A program made the translations under genes and the position numbers. Of a stretch of 64,000 nt of DNA, positions 49,978 to 59,510 are shown one piece after another. The first letter of the stretch is position 1. The number at the start of each line of letters is the position of its first letter. The notes beneath the pieces were generated by a model. That model did no database searches. It saw only the letters and a list, made by a program, of their open reading frames with translations, and was not told where the DNA came from. Origin of the DNA: RH-AL1 sp050013235 (GTDB lineage: Bacteria; Pseudomonadota; Alphaproteobacteria; Rhizobiales; Beijerinckiaceae); contig JBEKFQ010000013.1 in NCBI GenBank assembly GCA_050013235.1, positions 6,817 through 70,816 on the forward strand, written 5' to 3'.

Positions 49978-52383
49978 ATGCGGTTCATTGCCCGGTTTTT
50001 CGGTTTGATCTTCGCGACGGGCGCGATCGTCTTCGTCGTCGGCGCCGCCGCGGCCGCATTGGTGATCTGGAACTATAACCGGGACCTTCCCGATTACACC
50101 CAGCTTAAGAATTACGAGCCGCCGGTGATGACGCGCGTCCATGCGAGCGACGGCTCGGTCTTGGCGGAATATTCTCACGAACGGCGGCTCTATCTCCCGA
50201 GCACGGCGATCCCGGCCTTGTTGAAAGAGGCCTTTATTTCGGCCGAGGACAAAAACTTTTATAGCCACAACGGCGTCGATCCCGAAGGCGTCGTTCGCGC
50301 GATCGGCGTGATGATTCGCGGCGACAAGCGCGTCCAAGGCGCCTCCACCATCACGCAGCAGGTCGCGAAGAATTTTCTCCTGACCAACGAGCAGACGTTC
50401 GACCGCAAGATCAAGGAAGCGCTGCTCTCCTTCCGCATCGAGTCGGCTTATTCCAAGGAAAAAATCCTCGAACTCTATCTGAACGAAATTTACCTCGGCC
50501 TCGGCAACTACGGAGTGGCGGCGGCGGCGTTGAATTATTTTGGGAAATCGGTTCACGAATTGACGATTCCCGAGGTGGCTTACCTCGCGGCCTTGCCTAA
50601 GGGGCCGAATAATTATCACCCCTTCCTCAAAAAGGAGCGCGCGCTCGAGCGGCGCAATTGGGTGATCGACCGGATGCGCGAAAACGGTTACATCACCGCC
50701 GCCGATGCGGAGGCCGCCAAGGCCCAGCCGCTCGGCGTGACCTCGCGCGTGCTTTCGCCAAACACCTACGCCGCCGGCTTCTTCGCCGAGGAAGTGCGCC
50801 GCGAACTCGGCGACCGCTTTGGCGAGAAGAAACTCTACGAGGGCGGCTTGTCCGTTCGTACCACGCTCGATCCGAAAATGCAGTTGATCGCGCGGAAGGC
50901 CCTGGTCGATGGCCTCGTGCGGTATGACGAGGCCCACGGCTATCGCGGTCCAATGCGTCATATAGATATCGCCGGCGATTGGGGTCCGCCTCTGGCGGAA
51001 GTGCCCGCTCTGGGCGATGTCCAGCCTTGGCAGCTTGCCGTTATTCTCGACGTCGCCGACGGGTCGGCGCGGATCGGCTTGCAGCCCAAGCACGAGGCCG
51101 ACCGTCAGGTCAGCGCCGAGCGCGAAACCGGAACCATGCTTCCCGTCGGCTTGAAATGGTCGAAGGGCGTGGGCCGCAACGGGCTGCAAACCGGCGATGT
51201 CGTCTATGTCGAGCCGATCGAGGGTAAAGCGGGGCAGTTCCGGCTGCGCCAAATCCCCGAGGTCGGCGGCGCGATTGTCGCCATGGACCCCTATACCGGC
51301 CGTGTCTTCGCGATGGTCGGCGGCTTCTCCTTCGACCAATCGGAATTCAACCGCGCCACGCAGGCCATGCGGCAGCCCGGCTCCTCCTTCAAGCCCATCG
51401 TCTATGCCACCGCCTTGGATAACGGCTATACGCCGTCCTCCATCGTGCTCGATGCCCCCATCGAGATCGATCAAGGCCCCGGTCTCGAGGTTTGGCGCCC
51501 GGAAAACTTCGAAGGCAAATCCGGCGGCCCGCATACGCTGCGCTATGGCGTCGAGCATTCCATCAATCAAATGACGGTACGCCTGGCGCGCGATGTCGGC
51601 ATGCCGCTCATCGCGGAATATGCCCGCCGCTTCGGGATCTACGACGATCTCCCGCCTTATCTCTCGATGTCGCTTGGCTCCGGCGAGACGACCTTGTTGC
51701 GGATGACGACCGCCTATTCCATGCTGGCCAATGGCGGCAAGAAGATCAAATCGACGCTGATCGACCGGATCCAGGACCGCTGGGGTCACGCCGTCTATCG
51801 GCACGACGAGCGGGAATGCCAAAACTGCGACGCGCCGAAATGGGAGCATCAGGACGAGCCGAAACTGATCGACAAGCGCGAACAGGTTCTCGATCCGCTC
51901 ACCGCTTATCAGATCACCTCGATCATGGAGGGGGTGATTCAGCGCGGCACCGGCGTCTCGATCAAGGCGGTCGGCAAGCATCTCGCGGGCAAGACCGGAA
52001 CGACCAACGACGCCAAGGATCTCTGGTTCGTCGGCTTTTCGCCTGATCTGACCGTCGGCGTCTTCATGGGTTACGACCGGCCGCGCTCGCTTGGCGATTC
52101 CGCGCAAGCCGCGACCTATACCGCGCCAATCTTCCGCGATTTCATGATGATGGCGCTGAAGAACAAGCCCGACGTGCCGTTCCGCGTGCCGCCCGGCATC
52201 AAGCTCATTTCCGTCGATGCCCATACGGGCCAGCGTTCGACCGGCGCGGGTACGATCCTCGAAGCCTTCAAGCCCGGCACCGCGCCGCCCGAATATGCTG
52301 GCGGCGACGCGACGTCCAAGGCGCTCGTCGTGAGCCCCGATGCCGACGCGGCGGTCGGGAGCGGGACGGGCGGGCTATATTGA
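49978..52383 (+). CDS. mrcA: Bifunctional penicillin-binding protein 1A
   Basis: An 801-residue class A PBP that polymerises and crosslinks peptidoglycan. An N-terminal membrane anchor (residues about 7-31) leads to a GT51 transglycosylase (EDKNFYSHNGVDPEG, GASTITQQVAKNF, LNEIYLGLGNYG), an OB-like domain (about 320-420) and the transpeptidase with SSFKPI (active Ser), the SIN motif HSINQM and KTGTTND. The C-terminus is short. It is preceded by the amidase gene and, in relatives, directly followed by prfB; here 2.7 kb with three small genes intervene. Confidence 0.96.
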   Translation: MRFIARFFGLIFATGAIVFVVGAAAAALVIWNYNRDLPDYTQLKNYEPPVMTRVHASDGSVLAEYSHERRLYLPSTAIPALLKEAFISAEDKNFYSHNGVDPEGVVRAIGVMIRGDKRVQGASTITQQVAKNFLLTNEQTFDRKIKEALLSFRIESAYSKEKILELYLNEIYLGLGNYGVAAAALNYFGKSVHELTIPEVAYLAALPKGPNNYHPFLKKERALERRNWVIDRMRENGYITAADAEAAKAQPLGVTSRVLSPNTYAAGFFAEEVRRELGDRFGEKKLYEGGLSVRTTLDPKMQLIARKALVDGLVRYDEAHGYRGPMRHIDIAGDWGPPLAEVPALGDVQPWQLAVILDVADGSARIGLQPKHEADRQVSAERETGTMLPVGLKWSKGVGRNGLQTGDVVYVEPIEGKAGQFRLRQIPEVGGAIVAMDPYTGRVFAMVGGFSFDQSEFNRATQAMRQPGSSFKPIVYATALDNGYTPSSIVLDAPIEIDQGPGLEVWRPENFEGKSGGPHTLRYGVEHSINQMTVRLARDVGMPLIAEYARRFGIYDDLPPYLSMSLGSGETTLLRMTTAYSMLANGGKKIKSTLIDRIQDRWGHAVYRHDERECQNCDAPKWEHQDEPKLIDKREQVLDPLTAYQITSIMEGVIQRGTGVSIKAVGKHLAGKTGTTNDAKDLWFVGFSPDLTVGVFMGYDRPRSLGDSAQAATYTAPIFRDFMMMALKNKPDVPFRVPPGIKLISVDAHTGQRSTGAGTILEAFKPGTAPPEYAGGDATSKALVVSPDADAAVGSGTGGLY

Positions 52384-52472
52384 GGCCCGCGAAGCCTTCG
52401 CATTCCTGGGCACGGGACCGCGGAGATGCGGAGGCTCGCTCCTAAAAGCAGCAGTCCTTTCAGGACCGCGCT

Positions 52473-52983
52473 CTAAAGTTTCCCGAAGGCCACCGGGCGC
52501 CAACGCCAACCGTTCGCGGCGACGGCCTGCCGCAGCGGCTCCTTGAGTTCTTTCGTCGCGAATTTGTAATTGTAAATTTCGCCGATCGAGAGCTTCTCGG
52601 TAAAGCCGTAGGCCTTTCCAAACTCGATTGAGGTCTTTTGCCCCCGGAAGGCCGAGGCTTGAAGTTTCAGGTCCGGGATGCCCGCGCGCCATTCGATGGA
52701 AAATTCCTGATCGACGCTGCGCACTTCATGTTTGCTCTCGTCGAGGCGCATGAGCACTTTGAAGGCTTTCTCGAGATGGGCCTTGGCGAAAATCTCATAC
52801 CAGCTGGCATCGACGATCTTCCATTCCGCGACGAGCTCCGCCTCGTCTTTCGTTCCCAATCGAATTTGGAACGGGGGCCGTTGGACGGTTGGCCGCCAGA
52901 ATGGCACTCCTGACCGTACCTGCTGGCCGGGGCGGGCCTTGGGGTGCGGGCCCGCCGCCGAAAAGTTCGCTGAAAAACGACAT
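52473..52983 (-). pseudogene. Small conserved-type protein with an apparent frameshift near its start
   Basis: Two overlapping frames seem to make up one gene. From ATG 52983 the first frame gives MSFFSELFGGGPAPQG, a very typical start for a small cytoplasmic protein. The downstream frame, ending at 52473, gives a well-behaved sequence from VPFWRPTVQRPPFQIRLG through DASWYEIFAKAHLEKAF and EFSIEWRAGIPDLKL to the end. The second frame can alternatively be opened by GTG 52988 but then begins with an odd, Pro/Arg-rich peptide. A one-base indel near 52905-52960 would join them. I do not recognise the family. Confidence 0.55.
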
Positions 52984-53024
52984 GACACGCGGCTCCGGAG
53001 GTTCTGGTTCGGCGATCGCGCCGT

Positions 53025-53915
53025 CTACTTCTCGTTCTTGTCTTTGGCCTCGGGCGTGACGGCATGGGGCCCTTCGGCGCCCTTGTCCCCGGCTTCGGGC
53101 TTGTCCGCCTTGGGTTCAAAGATCGAGGCCGCGATTTGCTTGACGGACAGAAAGGCTTCGTCGTCCACGCTCAAATCGCCACGGAACGGATAGTCGAGCG
53201 CGATGATGAGAGAGAAGACAAGGCCGAAGGATACCATCGTCAACCCGGTCACGGCCATGTGGATCTTGAAGCTGTGCGGGCCGAATAGGTAGATATAGAT
53301 CGACACGAGGACGAGGCCGAAGATCATCATTTGCCACACGGAATCGGGCAGGTGGGATCCCGCCGCCAGCAGCCGGGCCCGGCGCGCGCTGAACAGGTCA
53401 TTGATACTATGGATGATCGTCCGCTTGACGGTCGCTTGTCCCATCGTGGCCGGATCATAATTGGACAGATCGAAATTTATGCGGCGCAGCAGCGCCCAAC
53501 CCTCCTCGAAGTTGCTTTCTTCCATGTGATAGGCCTGTTGGCTCGGCCATTCCTTCTTCGTGACGGTGACGATATATTTATCGACGTCGTCTCGCACACG
53601 AGACGCGAGATCGGCAGGCAGGCCGGCGCTGTCGAAGACGATCCCGCTCAAGGAATTGGCTTCCGCGGAGGCGATCGCCTCGCCCTTATCCATCGCCTCG
53701 TAAACGCCAACGGCGACAAACGAGATCACGATGGCGAAGAGACCTCCGGCGAGCGCGTAGCTCAGGCCGGTCATCGTGGTGTCCTTTTCGCGGGCTTCCC
53801 AGTGGACCAGACGGTTAAATACCAGAAGGCCTGCGAGGGTGGCGAGAACGATGACCGAGCAGACCGCCAGCGTCACTTCCCAGGTCGGATGAGAATAGAA
53901 CCATTCGTTCAACAT
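53025..53915 (-). CDS. DUF4239 (bestrophin-like) membrane protein, copy 2
   Basis: A 296-residue membrane protein with two N-terminal membrane helices (TLAVCSVIVLATLAGLLVF and SYALAGGLFAIVISFVAVGVY), a soluble middle with TKKEWPSQQAY, and two C-terminal helices ending at the family motif LIIALDYPFRGDLSV. DUF4239 is described as bestrophin-like, which suggests, but does not prove, an ion channel. The next gene upstream is a paralogue with the same layout. It extends about 25 charged residues beyond the paralogue. Start ATG 53915 aligns with the paralogue's start. Confidence 0.88.
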   Translation of the reverse strand: MLNEWFYSHPTWEVTLAVCSVIVLATLAGLLVFNRLVHWEAREKDTTMTGLSYALAGGLFAIVISFVAVGVYEAMDKGEAIASAEANSLSGIVFDSAGLPADLASRVRDDVDKYIVTVTKKEWPSQQAYHMEESNFEEGWALLRRINFDLSNYDPATMGQATVKRTIIHSINDLFSARRARLLAAGSHLPDSVWQMMIFGLVLVSIYIYLFGPHSFKIHMAVTGLTMVSFGLVFSLIIALDYPFRGDLSVDDEAFLSVKQIAASIFEPKADKPEAGDKGAEGPHAVTPEAKDKNEK

Positions 53916-53962
53916 GATCGTGTCCGTTAAGTGGGGGAGAACAGTCGCGTTAAGTTCGACGA

Positions 53963-54790
53963 TCAAGGTTTGGAGAGGGACTTTTCTTCCGGTGCAATGC
54001 CGGCGGCCGTTGATTGGACACCGGTAAACGCCTCGTCGCTGACACTGACATCGCCCCGGAAGGGATAGTCGAGCGCAATGATCATGATGAAGACGAGCGC
54101 GATCATCGTCGAAATCAGCCCGGTGACGGCGAGATGAATCCGGAAACTATAGGCGCCGAACAGGTAGGAGTAGAAGACCGCGATCGCCCCGGCGATCAAC
54201 AGAATCTCCCACACGATATCCGGCAGATGAGCGCTTGCCGCCAAGATACGCGTCCGGCGCGCCGTGATCAGATCGTTGACGGCTTGCAACATTTCCGCCT
54301 TGTTAGCGTTTTGTCCAATGGTGGCGGGCTCGAACACGGCAAGCTGCGTGCTGAGGTGGCCGATCATCGACCATCCCGGTTCGTAAACCTCTTCCGGCAT
54401 TTTGCCGCTCTGCTGACTTGGCCATTCCTTCTTTACGACGATTTCGATATATTTATTGATATTGGCGCGAACATCGGCGCCGACGGCCGGAGGCAGTCCG
54501 GCCGAATCGAGCATGAGATTGCTGAGCTTGTTCGACTCCACCGTCGCGATTTCGTCGGCCTTGGCGAAGGTCTCCCAGACATCGACGACGATGACCGCTA
54601 TGAGAACCGCGTAGACGACAGCCACGATGGCATAGGTGAGGCCCACCGTTTCCGTGTCTTTGTGCCGGACATGAAGATCGACGAAGCGGTGAAAGACGGT
54701 CAGCCCGATCAGTGCGGCGCCGACCCAAACCACGATGACTGAAAGCCCAACCTCCCAGGTCGGGTGCGAGTAGAAAAAATCAGCCAGCAC
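53963..54790 (-). CDS. DUF4239 (bestrophin-like) membrane protein, copy 1
   Basis: A 275-residue paralogue of the downstream protein: both begin with YSHPTWEV, share KKEWPSQQ in the middle and end with ALDYPFRGD-SV-DEAF. Membrane helices are near residues 15-35, 50-75, 190-210 and 220-245. The pair arose by tandem duplication and has since diverged. Together they are placed between mrcA and prfB, which are usually adjacent in Rhizobiales. The role may be a hetero-oligomeric channel; this is inference. Confidence 0.88.
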   Translation of the reverse strand: MLADFFYSHPTWEVGLSVIVVWVGAALIGLTVFHRFVDLHVRHKDTETVGLTYAIVAVVYAVLIAVIVVDVWETFAKADEIATVESNKLSNLMLDSAGLPPAVGADVRANINKYIEIVVKKEWPSQQSGKMPEEVYEPGWSMIGHLSTQLAVFEPATIGQNANKAEMLQAVNDLITARRTRILAASAHLPDIVWEILLIAGAIAVFYSYLFGAYSFRIHLAVTGLISTMIALVFIMIIALDYPFRGDVSVSDEAFTGVQSTAAGIAPEEKSLSKP

Positions 54791-55066
54791 GATTTATCCT
54801 TTCGAGACACGCAAAGCATTTGTTAATTTTAAAGTATCTCTATGACTTGAGCGTAGCTGTAAAGGCGAAAAGAAGGCGGTCCCCAAGCCTTTCGTTAGGG
54901 CGCGGGTAAATTAATTTGGCTCCAGAAAGTCGATGAGACGGCCATCGCGGGGAAATCCGGTATTTCACTTTTGCCGGGCCGGAGCAGCCCTGTTTACATC
55001 CTCGCCGTCCGTGCCTATCACTGCGCCCTTGAAGACCGCCGCGTCCTTGACAGAAAGTTCATAACC

Positions 55067-56198
55067 ATGCGCGCCGAAGCCGAAGCGCTCGTCGAAAACA
55101 TCAAGCAATCCATGGGATTGCTGAGGAGGCATCTTTGACGTCGATGCCGCGACGCGCCGCCTAGCCGAACTCGACGCCAAGGTCGAAGATCCCGCTCTCT
55201 GGAACGATGCCGAGGCCGCGCAAAAGATGATGCGCGAGCGCACCGAACTCGAAGACCGACTTGGGTCTCTCTCTCGGTTCGAGCGTGATCTCGAGGATGC
55301 CGCCACGCTCGTCGAACTCGGCGAGATGGAAGAGGACGCCGCGACCGAGCGCGAGGGAATCGCGCAGCTCAAGGCTCTGAAACTCGAGGCCGAGCGGCGT
55401 CAGGTCGAAGCTCTGCTGTCGGGCGAGGTCGATGCCAACGACACCTATATCGAAGTGCATTCGGGTGCCGGCGGCACCGAGAGCTGCGATTGGGCGCGGA
55501 TGCTGTTTCGTATGTATGCCCGCTGGGCCGAGCGGCATAAATTCAAGGTCGAGATCATCGAAGAGACGGCGGGCGACGAGGCTGGGATCAAATCGGCCAC
55601 GCTGCTCGTCAAAGGTCATAATGCCTATGGCTGGGCCAAGACCGAATCCGGCGTTCACCGGCTCGTGCGGATCTCGCCCTTCGATTCCAACGCGCGCCGC
55701 CACACCAGTTTCGCTTCCGTCTGGGTCTATCCCGTCATCGACGACAAGATCGAGATCGACGTGAAGGAATCCGACTGCCGCATCGACACTTACCGGTCGT
55801 CGGGGGCCGGCGGCCAGCACGTCAACACCACCGATTCCGCCGTGCGGATCACCCATATTCCCACCGGCATCGTCGTGGCTTGCCAAGGCGAGCGCTCGCA
55901 GCACAAAAACCGGGCGACGGCCTGGAACATGCTGCGCGCCAGGCTCTACGAGGCCGAAATGCTCAAGCGCGAGGCCGAGGCCAATGCGACCGAAGCCACC
56001 AAGACGGAGATCGGCTGGGGCCACCAGATCCGCTCTTACGTGCTGCAACCCTATCAACTCGTGAAGGATTTGCGCACCGGCCATACCTCGGGAAGCCCCG
56101 ATGACGTGCTCGATGGCGATCTCGATGACTTCATGGAGGCCTCGCTCGCGCAGCGCATCGACGGTGGCGGCCCGGGAGCGGTGGACGATGTCGATTAA
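55067..56198 (+). CDS. prfB: Peptide chain release factor 2, with programmed +1 frameshift
   Basis: RF2, 376 residues, recognises UGA and UAA stop codons. The gene starts at ATG 55067, reads 23 codons to an in-frame TGA at 55136-55138, and continues in the +1 frame from GAC 55137. The site AGGAGG-CAT-CTT-TGA-C has the internal Shine-Dalgarno and slippery CTT-TGA-C used by E. coli prfB for autoregulation. In the joined protein the stop-reading tripeptide SPF is at about 203-205 and the hydrolytic GGQ at about 248-250, both near the E. coli positions. A plain reading-frame search would miss the first 53 residues. Confidence 0.95.
55124..55139 (+). other. prfB programmed +1 frameshift site
   Basis: AGGAGG at 55124-55129 lies 3 bases before the slippery CTT (55133-55135), followed by TGA-C. 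Low RF2 levels allow ribosomes to slip +1; high RF2 ends translation. The layout is almost the same as in E. coli (AGGGGG-TAT-CTT-TGA-C). Confidence 0.95.
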
Positions 56199-56207
56199 AG
56201 TACGTCC

Positions 56208-57044
56208 ATGAGCTTCGAAGACCGCCAGCCCCTGCGGGAGCCTATCTTCAACATTCCGCGCGCCGTCGTGGCGATCTGCGCGCTGCTCATGTTGATTCAA
56301 TTACTAGAAAATATTGTTTCGCCAGAGACTTACGGGTTTATTTTTATCCATTTCGCCTTCGTGCCCGGCCGGTTCACGTTTGCTTTCGATCCTGACCTGG
56401 TGTCGGCGGCTTTCAATAAGATTGCGCAAGGCGACGAGCTGCGGGCGCAGATCGCCGAGCAATTTCTCGGCGATGGCTCGCCGCAATGGTGGACCTTCCT
56501 GACCTATGCCTTTTTGCATGGCGGGTGGGCCCACGTGAGTTTAAATTGTCTCTGGCTCGTTGCCTTCGGCGGCGCCGTCGCCAAGCGGCTTGAGACGGTG
56601 CCGTTCCTTTTGCTGCTCGCGGTTTGCGCCATCGCCGGCGCCATCGTGCATTATCTCACCCATATCACGGATCTCGAACCGGTCGTCGGTGCGTCCGCCG
56701 CCGTCTCCGGCGCCATGGGGGCGGCGTCCCGGTTCGTTTTCCAACCCGGTGGCCCGCTCGGCGGCCGCCGCCGCGCGGGACTCTCCGGCGATCGCGACGA
56801 CGAATTTCGTCGACCCGCTTTGACCCTGATACAGACCCTGACCAGTGGGCGGTCGCTTCCGTTTATTTTGCTCTGGTTCGCATTAAACTTTGTGTTTGGG
56901 GTTTCCGGCGCGATCCCAGGACTCGGCGAGGGGGCCGTCGTCGCCTGGGAAGCTCATGTCGGGGGCTTCCTCGCGGGCCTTCTGTTGTTTGGCTGGTTCG
57001 ATCAGCCTCGCCGGCTCGTGCCTGCTTTCGAAGAAGAAGCGTGA
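56208..57044 (+). CDS. Rhomboid-family intramembrane serine protease
   Basis: A 278-residue membrane protease with about six to seven helices. The catalytic serine Ser163 is in the GASAAVSG motif, the catalytic histidine His249 in EAHVGGFLAG, and the oxyanion-helix motif HVSLNCLWL follows AFLHGGW near residues 102-117. An extended loop after residue 175 is Arg-rich. It begins 9 bases after prfB and is probably cotranscribed. The substrate is unknown. It converges with the response regulator gene, 1 base apart. Confidence 0.92.
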   Translation: MSFEDRQPLREPIFNIPRAVVAICALLMLIQLLENIVSPETYGFIFIHFAFVPGRFTFAFDPDLVSAAFNKIAQGDELRAQIAEQFLGDGSPQWWTFLTYAFLHGGWAHVSLNCLWLVAFGGAVAKRLETVPFLLLLAVCAIAGAIVHYLTHITDLEPVVGASAAVSGAMGAASRFVFQPGGPLGGRRRAGLSGDRDDEFRRPALTLIQTLTSGRSLPFILLWFALNFVFGVSGAIPGLGEGAVVAWEAHVGGFLAGLLLFGWFDQPRRLVPAFEEEA

Positions 57045-57045
57045 C

Positions 57046-57423
57046 CTATTTTGCGTGCGGAATTTCCAAGAGCAAGATGGCCGCGAGCTGATCCATCCGG
57101 AACGGCTTCTGCAGGACGGGACGATGCGCGTGGGCGGTGGGAATGCCGGAGCTTCCATAACCGGTCGTGAAAATGAAGGGGCAGCCGCGTTGAGCCAGGA
57201 GATCGGCGACAGGATCGATTTTTTGTAACCCGAGATTGACATCGAGAAGCGCGCCATCGATCCCCTCCCTGTTGATAAAATCGAGCGCATCGGTGACACG
57301 CGACACTGTGCCGGCCACCACGAATCCGAGCTCGCCGAGGATATCCTCGAGCGTGAGCGCAATGAAAGGTTCGTCCTCGACAATGAGGATGCGCAGCTTA
57401 TTCGCAGTAATACTGGGTTCCAT
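57046..57423 (-). CDS. Single-domain response regulator
   Basis: A 125-residue CheY-like receiver without output domain. Phosphorylation would occur at Asp61 (GALLDVNL); the acidic pair Glu16/Asp17 (VEDEPF), Thr87 (FTTGYG) and Lys106 (LQKPFR) complete the site. The pattern EDEPFIALTLEDIL with FTTGYG is of the FixJ/PhyR-like Rhizobiales receiver type. There is no histidine kinase nearby. It may relay signal to another protein. Confidence 0.92.
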   Translation of the reverse strand: MEPSITANKLRILIVEDEPFIALTLEDILGELGFVVAGTVSRVTDALDFINREGIDGALLDVNLGLQKIDPVADLLAQRGCPFIFTTGYGSSGIPTAHAHRPVLQKPFRMDQLAAILLLEIPHAK

Positions 57424-57517
57424 GACCGCCGCGCGCTAGCATATTAAAGGTTTTGCGATTATCGCGCGCAGGCGCGGTAAAGTCGAGTCCAGGTCTGGAG
57501 TGTCTTGAGAGAGCGGC

Positions 57518-57919
57518 TCACCTCGCGCCGCGGAGCGCAAACGGTGCCGCGGCGGCGCATACCAGCCACCCCGCGATCAAAAGCAGGCCGCCCGCCGGCG
57601 CCGCCATGGGAAAGAGGCGGATGCCCGCCAGGGCGCGAATCGCGAGATCGCCGCAAAAGAGGATCGATCCAAAACCAATGAGCGATCCCGCGGCGAGGAG
57701 GCCGCGATGTGGGTCACCCCTCATGGTCGACGTAATGGCCAAGAGGGCAGCGGCGTGAAACAGGAGAAAATCTGCCGCGGTCTTGAGCGTCGCTTCGCCG
57801 GGTTGATGCGCCGCAACGGCAGCCAACCCGACGCCCGTCGCCCCCAAGAGACCCGCGAGCGCGGCTAAACCCATCATCCATGCGCGCAAGATGCCGCTCC
57901 TTCTCGAAGACCGAGCCAT
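57518..57919 (-). CDS. DUF423 membrane protein
   Basis: A 133-residue inner-membrane protein with four predicted helices: LAALAGLLGATGVGLAAVAAH, LLFHAAALLAI, GSLIGFGSILFCGDLA and AAPAGGLLLIAGWLVCAAAA. The conserved DUF423 features (G-A-H after helix 1, F-H-A in helix 2, PxGG in helix 4) are present. The function is unknown. It follows the sugar transferase gene closely on the same strand. ATG 57877 is a possible later start. Confidence 0.85.
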   Translation of the reverse strand: MARSSRRSGILRAWMMGLAALAGLLGATGVGLAAVAAHQPGEATLKTAADFLLFHAAALLAITSTMRGDPHRGLLAAGSLIGFGSILFCGDLAIRALAGIRLFPMAAPAGGLLLIAGWLVCAAAAPFALRGAR

Positions 57920-57948
57920 CTTATGACGGCATCCGTTGCAGCTGGATC

Positions 57949-59490
57949 TTAAAACGCGTTCTTGGTCGTGATGAGGGAAAGCGGTGTCGCCAGAAGCACG
58001 TAAATATCGAAAAAGATCGACCAGTTCTCGATGTAATAGAGATCGTGCTCGACACGTTTCTGGATCTTTTCCGGCGTATCCGTTTCGCCGCGCCATCCAT
58101 TGATTTGGGCCCAACCGGTAATGCCCGGGCGGACGCGGTGACGCGCAAAATAGCCATCGACGACTTCATCGTAGAGGCCGTCCGCCATCTTGGCATAAAT
58201 TGCATGAGGGCGTGGGCCGACCAAGGACAGGTTGCCCTTGAACACGACGTTGAAAAGTTGCGGCAATTCATCGAAGGACGAACGGCGGATGAAACGGCCG
58301 ACGCGCGTGACGCGGGGATCGTTCCGCGTGACGCATTTGGAGGCGGTATAATCAAGCATATCGACATACATCGAGCGGAATTTGAAAACCTCGATCTGTT
58401 CGTTGTTGAAGCCATAGCGTTTCTGACGGAACAGGATGGGGCCAGGCGAATCGAGCTTGATCGCCAAGCCGACGAGCAACATGATGGGCAAAGCCAGAAT
58501 GAGGCACATGAGGCCCGCCACGCGGTCGAAAATATTCTTGATGACAATGTCCCAATCCGCGATCGGTTTGTCGAAAACGTCGATCACGGGGACGGCGCCG
58601 ATATAGGAATAAGCGCGAGGACGGAAGCGCAGCTTGTTCATATGCGCGGCGAGACGGATGTCGATGGGGAGAACCCAAAGCTTCCGCAACATGACGAGGA
58701 GCCGTTGCTCCGCACTGATCGGAAGCGTGAAAATCACCAGATCGAGCGGGGTGTGGCGGGCAAATCCAACGAGGTCGTCGACATTGCCGAGCTTGGGGAA
58801 ACCCGCAACCACATCGGGGGAGCGGTCGTCGGTGCGATCGTCGAAAATGCCGGTGATATGGAGATCGCCGCTGCCATGCTCCGCGAGGTCTTGCAGCAAT
58901 TGAAACGCCGCGGGACCGCCGCCGACAATCGCCGTGCGGCGGCTCAATTTTCCGCTCCGGGCCAGAGCGTTGGTGAGGAAGAACAGCACGCAGCGCTCGA
59001 TGGCGATCATCGCGAAGCCTGCGATTGCCCAGTGTGTGATCCAACTATATCGTGGGCCGGTCCCCAGGTGCAGGAGATAGAGGGCCGCGTATAGCAAGCC
59101 GAAGAGCCCGGCCCAAGCGGCGGCCACGCGCAAGCCGGAACGCTCCGGCGTCCGGAGCGCGATAAGGCGATATGTGCCTAAGGCTTGTAGGGTAAACGTA
59201 AGCGAGATCGCCATTAACGGCACGGCAAGAAGAGTTTCGGCGACGAAGCCGTTTCCGCTATAGGCCTGGGTCGAGTAGGTGACGGCCCCGGCGGTGATCG
59301 TGATCAGAAATTCGGAGAGCCGGACAAGCCCTTCGAGAATGACGGGTGAAATGACGCGGCGCGCGCCATGCTTGGCCATTTCCTCCGCCAAGAGGTTGAG
59401 CTTGTTTGCATGCGGATTGACGCGGGCTTCCCCGGAGTCCGTTGGTCCGGTGTCGATCGAGCGGAGGTCTTGGGCGGAAAAGGCGGCCAT
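57949..59490 (-). CDS. Undecaprenyl-phosphate sugar phosphotransferase (WcaJ/PssY-like)
   Basis: A 513-residue initiating enzyme of exopolysaccharide synthesis that transfers a sugar-1-phosphate to the lipid carrier. Four to five N-terminal membrane helices and a CoA-binding/Rossmann-like domain (residues about 165-290) precede the catalytic C-terminal bacterial transferase with SPGPILFRQKRYG, FKFRSMYVDM, FDELPQLFNVVFKGNLSLVGPRPH and VRPGITGWAQINGWRGET. All conserved catalytic motifs are present. It is the second gene of a leftward set with the glycosyltransferase and export lipoprotein. Confidence 0.95.
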   Translation of the reverse strand: MAAFSAQDLRSIDTGPTDSGEARVNPHANKLNLLAEEMAKHGARRVISPVILEGLVRLSEFLITITAGAVTYSTQAYSGNGFVAETLLAVPLMAISLTFTLQALGTYRLIALRTPERSGLRVAAAWAGLFGLLYAALYLLHLGTGPRYSWITHWAIAGFAMIAIERCVLFFLTNALARSGKLSRRTAIVGGGPAAFQLLQDLAEHGSGDLHITGIFDDRTDDRSPDVVAGFPKLGNVDDLVGFARHTPLDLVIFTLPISAEQRLLVMLRKLWVLPIDIRLAAHMNKLRFRPRAYSYIGAVPVIDVFDKPIADWDIVIKNIFDRVAGLMCLILALPIMLLVGLAIKLDSPGPILFRQKRYGFNNEQIEVFKFRSMYVDMLDYTASKCVTRNDPRVTRVGRFIRRSSFDELPQLFNVVFKGNLSLVGPRPHAIYAKMADGLYDEVVDGYFARHRVRPGITGWAQINGWRGETDTPEKIQKRVEHDLYYIENWSIFFDIYVLLATPLSLITTKNAF

Positions 59491-59510
59491 GGACGTTCTT
59501 TCGAATGCGA

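Noticed and set aside
48832..52224. An 1130-codon minus-strand frame opposite the amidase and mrcA
   Set aside because: It covers two well-supported plus-strand genes and has no domain of its own; an artefact of high GC.
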